NCBI GenBank assembly: GCA_003219995.1
Contig: QHRC01000131.1
Span: forward strand, 1 to 10,140
Length of the DNA: 10,140 nucleotides
Origin: Verrucomicrobiota bacterium
GTDB lineage: Bacteria; Verrucomicrobiota; Verrucomicrobiia; Chthoniobacterales; UBA10450
Direction: 5' to 3'
The translations under genes and the position numbers were made by a program. The notes beneath the pieces are model-generated. The model ran no database searches and was not told the DNA's origin. It saw only the letters and a list, made by a program, of their open reading frames with translations. This document shows, one piece after another, positions 5,639 through 10,140 of this stretch. Position 1 is the first letter of the stretch. Every line of letters begins with the position of its first letter.

Positions 5639-7388
5639 ACGACTTTATTGACCCGATCAGCTCGCCCAACGGCCAGAAAATCGGCTTGCCTTTCGAGCCA
5701 TCGGTTTTGATAGCGGGCTCAAACAACAGATGTACGTGATCGGGCATCACACATGCCGCGTAGAGTTCATACCGCTGTTCATGAAAATGTATGATCGCAT
5801 TAAGTACAATCGACCGTGCAGTCGGTGATAGAGTGTGCCGATTCAACGTAGCGAAAGTAATCGCGTATTTTGCCCACGGGCGCTCGAAATGGGGTAGTCT
5901 TCGCTTGGAATATGTTGCGCCGGACGAGACATCCGGCGCCGCGCGCGAGACGCGCGCGCTACCCAGAACTCCCGCTTCGTCGACAATCTGACGAATATTT
6001 CGCAAAAACCATCTGTCGATCTTCGTTAACTCAAAGACTTCATCAATCGAGGCGCCCTTTTGAAATGCTTGCGCGAGATAGAAAATTCGGTCCGCGTTCG
6101 GAATCGAGAGTTTCAGCCGCAATGTTTCAAGGTCGACATCTTTATCTGCGCCATCACCGCAAAGCCCGAAACGCTTGATCTCGAGCGACCGCAGCGCTTT
6201 TTGCAGTGCTTCTTTAAACGTGCGGCCGATCGCCATCGCTTCGCCCACGCTTTTCATTTGCGTCGTCAGTGTCGCGTCGGCCTGTGGAAATTTTTCAAAC
6301 GTAAACCGCGGCACTTTGACGACGCAGTAATCGATCGTCGGTTCAAAGCATGCCGGAGTTTCGCGCGTAATATCATTTCTGATTTCGTCGAGGGCATAAC
6401 CGACCGCGAGTTTCGCCGCGATCTTGGCGATCGGAAATCCGGTTGCCTTTGAGGCAAGCGCGCTCGAGCGCGAGACGCGCGGATTCATCTCGATCACGAC
6501 CATCCGCCCGTTGTTTGGATCGACAGCAAACTGGATGTTCGATCCGCCGGTCTCGACGCCGATCTCGCGAATGACCGCGAAAGCTGCATCGCGCATCATT
6601 TGATATTCCTTATCCGTTAACGTCTGGACCGGCGCGACGGTGATGGAGTCGCCGGTGTGCACGCCCATCGGATCGAAGTTCTCGATCGAGCAAACAACCA
6701 CGCAGTTGTCCGCGTGATCGCGCATCACTTCCATCTCGAATTCCTTCCAACCGACGAGCGACTCCTCGATCAGGACCTCGGTGACCGGCGAAAGATTGAG
6801 GCCGCGGTCCGCGATTTCGCACAGCTCGTCGCGATTGTAAGCAATGCCTCCGCCCATGCCGCCAAGACTGAAAGCCGGTCGAATGACGAGGGGGAACGTC
6901 CCGATTTCATCAGCGACGCGGTTTGCATCGGCCAGCGAACGCGCAACCCCAGACCGCGGAAGATCGAGACCAATGCGCAGCATCGCTTCCTTGAACAATT
7001 GTCGATCTTCGCCTTTCGCGATTGCTTGCGCGTTTGCTCCGATCAACTTCACGCCGTGCCGCGCGAGCGCCCCATTCCGATAGAGTTCCATCGCGACGTT
7101 GAGCGCGGTTTGCCCGCCCATGGTTGGAAGAAGCGCGTCGGGTTTTTCGCGCTCGATGATCGCTTCGATTACTTCCGCCGTGATCGGCTCGACGTAGGTG
7201 CGATCGGCAAACTCTGGATCGGTCATGATCGTGGCCGGGTTCGAGTTGACCAGGACGACCTGATAACCTTCCTCGCGCAATGCCTTGCACGCTTGCACCC
7301 CGGAATAATCAAATTCGCAGCCCTGCCCGATCACGATCGGACCGGAGCCAATGAGCAAAATTTTTTTGAGCTCGTTATTCCGCGGCAT
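5619..7388 (-). CDS. carB: Carbamoyl-phosphate synthase large chain, N-terminal piece with transposase-derived tail (split carB)
   Basis: This 589-codon frame starts at ATG 7388. Residues 1-471 are normal CarB: the first ATP-grasp domain, which makes carboxyphosphate from bicarbonate, then most of the oligomerisation domain. Visible motifs are [17 protein letters not shown] at 14-30, GGQTALN at 91-97, R129 in [19 protein letters not shown] at 174-185, WKEFEMEV at 214-221, [13 protein letters not shown] at 236-248 and [13 protein letters not shown] at 300-312. Nothing disabling is seen in this part. From residue 472 the frame leaves CarB and reads through a REP-like palindrome (LGSARVSRA) and a transposase remnant, ending in TGA at 5619-5621. 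Joining residues 1-471 to the C-terminal piece after its duplicated first 49 residues gives 1073 residues, the E. coli CarB length. The intact enzyme works with CarA (not in the window) in pyrimidine and arginine synthesis. No clear ribosome site precedes the ATG. Confidence 0.88.
   Translation of the reverse strand: MPRNNELKKILLIGSGPIVIGQGCEFDYSGVQACKALREEGYQVVLVNSNPATIMTDPEFADRTYVEPITAEVIEAIIEREKPDALLPTMGGQTALNVAMELYRNGALARHGVKLIGANAQAIAKGEDRQLFKEAMLRIGLDLPRSGVARSLADANRVADEIGTFPLVIRPAFSLGGMGGGIAYNRDELCEIADRGLNLSPVTEVLIEESLVGWKEFEMEVMRDHADNCVVVCSIENFDPMGVHTGDSITVAPVQTLTDKEYQMMRDAAFAVIREIGVETGGSNIQFAVDPNNGRMVVIEMNPRVSRSSALASKATGFPIAKIAAKLAVGYALDEIRNDITRETPACFEPTIDYCVVKVPRFTFEKFPQADATLTTQMKSVGEAMAIGRTFKEALQKALRSLEIKRFGLCGDGADKDVDLETLRLKLSIPNADRIFYLAQAFQKGASIDEVFELTKIDRWFLRNIRQIVDEAGVLGSARVSRAAPDVSSGATYSKRRLPHFERPWAKYAITFATLNRHTLSPTARSIVLNAIIHFHEQRYELYAACVMPDHVHLLFEPAIKTDGSKGKPIFWPLGELIGSIKSSFRALR
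5640..5906 (-). pseudogene. REP-associated tyrosine transposase (IS200-like HUH family), truncated
   Basis: About 89 residues are read in frame with the N-terminal carB piece. The start [10 protein letters not shown] and the strand [11 protein letters not shown], a helix, then the signature [13 protein letters not shown] followed by [10 protein letters not shown] match the N-terminal half of RAYT/Y1 transposases. HVH is the metal-binding HUH motif of these single-strand DNA nucleases. After SIKS the sequence switches abruptly to duplicated carB, so the C-terminal half, including the helix with the catalytic tyrosine, is missing. A full protein of this family is roughly twice as long. The remnant cannot be active alone; a complete relative elsewhere in the genome could have moved it. 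Adjacent REP-like palindromes fit the known pairing of RAYTs with REP sequences. Confidence 0.85.
5917..5967 (-). repeat. REP-like double palindrome next to the transposase remnant
   Basis: There are two adjacent hairpins. The first has arms GCGCCGGA (5917-5924) and TCCGGCGC (5932-5939) around a 7-base loop. The second has arms GCGCGCG (5941-5947) and CGCGCGC (5951-5957) around AGA. It continues into GCTACCCAGA, shared with 5407-5432. It lies just before the transposase remnant in its reading direction, the usual place for a REP beside its RAYT gene. Confidence 0.75.
5975..6173 (-). repeat. 199-bp direct repeat of carB, first copy
   Basis: This is the original-context copy on its upstream side: it continues without a break from the N-terminal CarB coding sequence (LEIKRFGL...). 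It is identical to 5440-5638 across all 199 bases. On its downstream side it is joined to the REP and transposase insert directly after the IVDE codons. Confidence 0.95.
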
Positions 7389-7444
7389 CTTGCGCCGGCG
7401 AGAATAAGCGAAATAAGCAGAACTTCACGCGCGAACTCTTATGC

Positions 7445-7561
7445 TGTCATCCTGAGCGAAGCGAAGGAGCCCGCACAGGCTTAGAAATTCACGCTCGGAA
7501 AGCTGCGTGATCAAAACTTCGATTGCGAGGTTCCTCGCCGTCTGCGCGGCTCGGAATGACA
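7445..7561. repeat. Dispersed element with GTCAT...ATGAC inverted ends (copy before carB)
   Basis: It begins TGTCATCCTGAGCGAAGCGAAGGAG and ends GCGGCTCGGAATGACA, so its ends are imperfect inverted repeats of the same type as the element at 3516-3619. The interior has a smaller inverted pair (GAGGTTCCTC). It fills most of the 195-base gap between the sufE stop (7584) and the carB start (7388), leaving about 56 bases directly before carB. Any carB promoter would therefore lie in or next to it. No coding sequence is seen in this gap. Confidence 0.6.
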
Positions 7562-7583
7562 AAGAGCTAGCGAGCGGGACACG

Positions 7584-8039
7584 CTACGCCACCTTCGCCA
7601 TCCGTTGTCGATCGAGATAGACCTTGCAGATCCCCTTGATCCGCGTGAGCACGTAGTAAATCGTCTGGCTGCGGATGCGCACGAGCTCGGCGCCGACAAT
7701 GCGCGTGACGAAATCGCTCGGGAGATCGAGAATCTGCTGCGGCGTGCAGCCTTCGAGGCCTTTGCAAAGGATCGCCGCCATCGCCCGGGTGAGCGTTTGC
7801 ACTTCCGGCCCGAGCGTCATGCGAATATGCGCTTTGCCGTTTTCATCGACGTGCAAATAAACGCCGACCGTGTCCATGCATTCCTCATCCTTCCGGACAT
7901 CGACAAGATCGAACTGCTCGTTTTTGCGCGGCTCCTGCTTCTTCGCGTTCTCCGCGTAAGAGACAATCGTCTCGCGCCGCTCATCTTCCGGCAGGGTCTC
8001 GAAGAGACGGATGATCTTGTTTAGTTTGGTCGGATACAT
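7584..8039 (-). CDS. SufE-like sulfur acceptor protein
   Basis: A 151-residue protein of the SufE fold. Visible features are the N-terminal helix KLNKIIRLFETLPEDERRE (6-24), a Cys at 54 in DEECMDTVGVYL where SufE proteins carry their sulfur-accepting Cys (usually in a PGCQS context), and the helical pair TRAMAAILCKGLEGCTPQQIL (84-104) that matches the family's KG-x-x-x-x-x-x-x-G-x-TP-x-x-IL pattern. SufE proteins accept persulfide sulfur from a cysteine desulfurase and pass it to iron-sulfur cluster assembly or other acceptors. No suf genes lie nearby; the upstream neighbour is a rhodanese, which suggests the two hand sulfur to each other. I chose the ATG at 8039; a TTG two codons upstream (8045) is possible. 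Two further Cys (92, 98) may also be redox active. The exact partner is an inference. Confidence 0.75.
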   Translation of the reverse strand: MYPTKLNKIIRLFETLPEDERRETIVSYAENAKKQEPRKNEQFDLVDVRKDEECMDTVGVYLHVDENGKAHIRMTLGPEVQTLTRAMAAILCKGLEGCTPQQILDLPSDFVTRIVGAELVRIRSQTIYYVLTRIKGICKVYLDRQRMAKVA

Positions 8040-8080
8040 CGACAAGTAAGAGTCTACCGCGATTACGCGGATTTAAAACT

Positions 8081-8135
8081 GTAGCGGCGCTCTATGAGAG
8101 CCGGGATTGATTCGACGGTCATAGACCGCCGCTGC
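8081..8135. repeat. REPIN-like element: two hairpins in inverted orientation
   Basis: The 55-bp element has imperfect inverted ends: GTAGCGGCGCTCTATGAG (8081-8098) against GTCATAGACCGCCGCTGC (8118-8135), matching at 15 of 18 positions. Each half contains its own small palindrome, GCTCT-ATG-AGAGC (8089-8101) and CGGTC-ATA-GACCG (8116-8128). Two REP-like hairpins in opposite orientation are the layout of a REPIN. It starts five bases after the rhodanese stop and lies before sufE, so it would sit inside a shared transcript. Its hairpin sequences differ from the REP next to the transposase remnant, so it is probably a separate family. Confidence 0.65.
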
Positions 8136-8140
8136 AAAAA

Positions 8141-9007
8141 TCACGCGCCCTTCTCGATCGGCGCGCCGACTTTATTGCCCCATTCGGTCCATGACCCGTC
8201 GTAATTGCGCACGTTATCGAGGCCGAGCAGATAGGTGAGCACGAACCAGGTGTGACTCGACCGTTCGCCAATGCGACAATACACGACAGTGTCAGTGCCG
8301 GGCTTCACGCCGCATTGATCGAAATAAATTTTCGCAAGGTCGGGTGCCGATTTAAACGTGTTGTCTTCATTGGTCGCTGTTTTCCACGGCATGCTTTTCG
8401 CGCCGGGAATGTGGCCGCCACGCAGCACACCTTCCTGCGGATATTCCGGCATATGGGTGATCTCACCTTTGTATTCGCCAGGCGAACGCACATCGATCAA
8501 TGGTTGCTTTGCCTTGCTTTGCGCGAGCGCTTCATCGGCAAATGCACGGATTTCCTTATCGAACCGTTTTCTCGGCACCGGATAATTGGCCCGGGGATAG
8601 CTCGATCTTTCCTTTGTCATCGGACGCTCCTCCGCCTTCCATTTGTCGCGGCCGCCATTTAAAATTTTCACTTTCTCGTGTCCGAACAAGCGGAATGCCC
8701 AGAGCGCGTAACACGCCCACCAGTTCGCTTTGTCGCCGTAGAAAATGCAGGTTGTGTCCGGCGTGATGCCGTTCTTGCTGCAAAGCTCTGCAAATTTTTC
8801 CGGCGTAATGTAATCGCGAATCACCGGGTCTTGCAGGTCGGCGCGCCAATCGATGTGCACCGCGCCAGGAATATGGCCGGTGTCGTAAAGCAGAACATCT
8901 TCGTTCGATTCGATGATCCGGATGCCCTCGTCCTTGAGATGTTTCTCGAGCCAATCGGTTTCCACCAGCGCCTCGGGATGCGCATATTGCGTTGGATTCG
9001 TTGCCAT
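8141..9007 (-). CDS. Two-domain rhodanese-type sulfurtransferase (SseA/CysA-like)
   Basis: A 288-residue protein with two rhodanese domains (about 10-135 and 150-285). The C-terminal domain carries the active loop CRIGERS with catalytic C244, followed by SHTWFVL and the closing YDGSWTEWG. The N-terminal domain has IFYGDKAN where the Cys would be (D92), so it is the usual inactive copy, and ends with LNGGRDKW (116-123). Such enzymes move sulfane sulfur from thiosulfate or a persulfide donor to cyanide or a protein thiol. The CRIGERS loop is typical of the actinobacterial CysA/SseA type, less so of the mercaptopyruvate type (CGSGVT). There is no signal peptide, so it is cytoplasmic. A SufE-like gene follows after a REPIN-like element, which suggests a role in sulfur relay. 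ATG 9007 is the clear start; the ribosome site is weak. Confidence 0.93.
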   Translation of the reverse strand: MATNPTQYAHPEALVETDWLEKHLKDEGIRIIESNEDVLLYDTGHIPGAVHIDWRADLQDPVIRDYITPEKFAELCSKNGITPDTTCIFYGDKANWWACYALWAFRLFGHEKVKILNGGRDKWKAEERPMTKERSSYPRANYPVPRKRFDKEIRAFADEALAQSKAKQPLIDVRSPGEYKGEITHMPEYPQEGVLRGGHIPGAKSMPWKTATNEDNTFKSAPDLAKIYFDQCGVKPGTDTVVYCRIGERSSHTWFVLTYLLGLDNVRNYDGSWTEWGNKVGAPIEKGA

Positions 9008-9083
9008 AGGACGAGAAATTTCGGGCGGCTTTCACCTACGGGCAAGAATTTTCGTTCGGCCCGATGTCGAGCTGTGAGCCGGG

Positions 9084-10139
9084 CTACCGCTTTTCGCGCA
9101 TGTCCAATTGCGTGAAGAGAAATGAATACTGATCGGCCAGTTGCTTGATCCGCTCGCTCAGCGCTGTGCCGATGCCGTGACCCGCACTTGAGCTTGTGCG
9201 CAACAAAATCGGATTGGGCGATTTGTTTGCTTCATCAAGCCGCGCGGCCATTTTGCGCGAATGATACGGCGCCACCCGCCCATCGTTCGCGCCCGTCATG
9301 AACAAGATAGAGGGATACCTCGTTCCATCGACAACGTGATGATACGGCGAGTAAGCGTAGAGCGCCTTGAATTGCTGGGGATCTTTCACCGTACCGAATT
9401 CGGTGACGTTAAATGCTCCGTTGGGCGCGAGTTCCACCCGTAACATGTCGTAAATGCCGACCGCCGAGACGATCGCGCGAAATAAATCAGGGTGCTGCGT
9501 GATCATTGCGCCCATGAGCAGGCCGCCGTTGCTGCCGCCCAAGATCGACAACTTGTCAGGCCGCGTCCATTTGTGGTCGATCAGGTATTGGGCCGCGGCC
9601 GCGAAATCGTCGAACCCGTTTTGCTTCTTGGTGAGATTGCCGGCCTTATGCCATTCCTCGCCGAATTCGCCGCCGCCGCGAATATTCGCTACCACGTAAA
9701 CCCCGCCGCGATCGAACCAGAGCCGGCGTGTAAACTCGAAATTCGGCTGCATGCTGATGCCGTAACCCCCGTAGCCGTAAAGCAGAGTTGGATTGCTGCC
9801 GTCGAGCTTTGTTCCTTTTTTGCGGATGATGTTAAGCGGGACTTTGGTGCCGTCTTTCGAAGGAGCGAATTCGCGGGTCACTTCGATATCGGCAAATGAG
9901 ACGGGGGATGTATTGACTAGCGCTGTCTTTTGCGGCGCACCATTTCCGGTGACGCGAAACCATGCCGCCGGTTCCGTAAAACTGACATCGCGAAACAGCA
10001 AAGAGTTATCTTCGAGCGATTCCATCTCCGATATGGTGGATATTTTTGGAATTGGAATAAGCACTTCGCCTTTGCCGTCCAACCCGAAGCGGCGAATTTG
10101 TGACGGCCCGCCTAACAAGTCACCGACAAAAAGCGCAAT
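9084..10139 (-). CDS. Prolyl oligopeptidase family serine peptidase (S9A), C-terminal part
   Basis: The frame stays open to the right edge, so the N-terminus, with any signal peptide and most of the beta-propeller, lies outside. About 352 residues are visible. Counting from the codon at 10118, the first ~80 residues end the propeller, and the rest is the alpha/beta-hydrolase domain: the oxyanion region YGYGGYG (114-120), then NIRGGGEFGEEWH (145-157), the nucleophile S196 in GGSNGG, D279 in GANDGRV and H314 in SAGHGIG. All three catalytic residues are present, so the enzyme should be active. It cleaves short peptides after proline. GGSNGG and NIRGGGEFG are typical of true prolyl oligopeptidases in the S9A group. 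It ends 76 bases before the rhodanese start, on the same strand; the gap shows nothing notable. Confidence 0.95.
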   Translation of the reverse strand: MALFVGDLLGGPSQIRRFGLDGKGEVLIPIPKISTISEMESLEDNSLLFRDVSFTEPAAWFRVTGNGAPQKTALVNTSPVSFADIEVTREFAPSKDGTKVPLNIIRKKGTKLDGSNPTLLYGYGGYGISMQPNFEFTRRLWFDRGGVYVVANIRGGGEFGEEWHKAGNLTKKQNGFDDFAAAAQYLIDHKWTRPDKLSILGGSNGGLLMGAMITQHPDLFRAIVSAVGIYDMLRVELAPNGAFNVTEFGTVKDPQQFKALYAYSPYHHVVDGTRYPSILFMTGANDGRVAPYHSRKMAARLDEANKSPNPILLRTSSSAGHGIGTALSERIKQLADQYSFLFTQLDMREKR

Positions 10140-10140
10140 C

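Larger units (their letters stand above)
5639..5974 (-). mobile_element. REP plus transposase insert interrupting carB
   Basis: A 336-bp stretch unrelated to carB lies between the two 199-bp repeats. In transcription order it contains a short junction, a REP-like double palindrome (5917-5967) and a C-terminally truncated REP-associated transposase. Together with one copy of the repeat it makes the 535-bp unit whose removal restores carB. No terminal inverted repeats or short target duplication of a standard insertion sequence are seen; the only flanking duplication is the unusually long 199-bp one. Confidence 0.75.

Noticed and set aside
5440..6173. The two carB repeats as the start of a CRISPR or tandem satellite array
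   Set aside because: There are only two copies, 199 bp long, and they are plainly coding carB sequence; the material between them is a transposase remnant.
6657..7484. A 275-codon open frame on the plus strand opposite carB
   Set aside because: It mirrors the N-terminal carB frame, whose protein has all family motifs. The antisense translation shows no recognisable domain, and GC-rich coding sequence readily gives such shadows.
8057..8070. A small palindrome CCGCG-ATTA-CGCGG before the sufE-like gene as an operator or terminator
   Set aside because: The stem is only five pairs, there is no following T-run, and no second site was seen. It could be chance in GC-rich DNA.

Overview
The window looks like chromosome from a free-living, Gram-negative-type bacterium of moderately high GC (roughly the mid-50s percent by eye). 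Two genes carry export signals (Cu/Zn superoxide dismutase and a cyclophilin). Short palindromic repeats sit in most gaps. The protein flavour and repeat style suggest a soil Verrucomicrobia-like lineage (Chthoniobacterales type). That is an inference from pattern, not a demonstrated placement.

Layout. The first 262 bases are the 3' end of a plus-strand beta-class DNA methyltransferase. Everything else is on the minus strand and reads right to left: a prolyl oligopeptidase (cut by the right edge), a two-domain rhodanese, a SufE-like protein, carB, a secreted cyclophilin, an AguB-type N-carbamoylputrescine amidase, a secreted Cu/Zn superoxide dismutase, and a YhaM-like HD-domain nuclease that converges on the methyltransferase with 4 bases between the stop codons. 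These are mostly housekeeping genes. The only clear functional pair is rhodanese plus SufE (sulfur transfer). The remainder look like neighbours, not one pathway.

The notable region is carB (3632-7388). The gene for the large subunit of carbamoyl-phosphate synthetase is split into two open frames, at the linker after IVDE in the middle of the protein. The break holds a palindromic REP-like sequence and a remnant of a REP-associated (IS200-like, HUH) transposase that keeps the HVH motif but lacks its C-terminal half. A 199-bp carB segment is duplicated with perfect identity on both sides of this insert (5440-5638 and 5975-6173). Removing the 535-bp repeat unit on paper restores one 1073-residue CarB, the same length as the E. 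coli enzyme. The event is therefore recent, or an assembly artefact, and either inactivates carB or leaves a two-piece enzyme like the naturally split CarB of some archaea and Aquifex.

The intergenic gaps hold at least three repeat families: a two-hairpin REPIN-like element behind the rhodanese gene, a pair of ~100-bp elements with GTCAT...ATGAC ends on either side of carB, and a CACGAAGAACACGAAG-type hairpin behind the cyclophilin gene. No RNA gene, CRISPR array or replication origin was seen. No stretch longer than about 300 bases lacks a gene.
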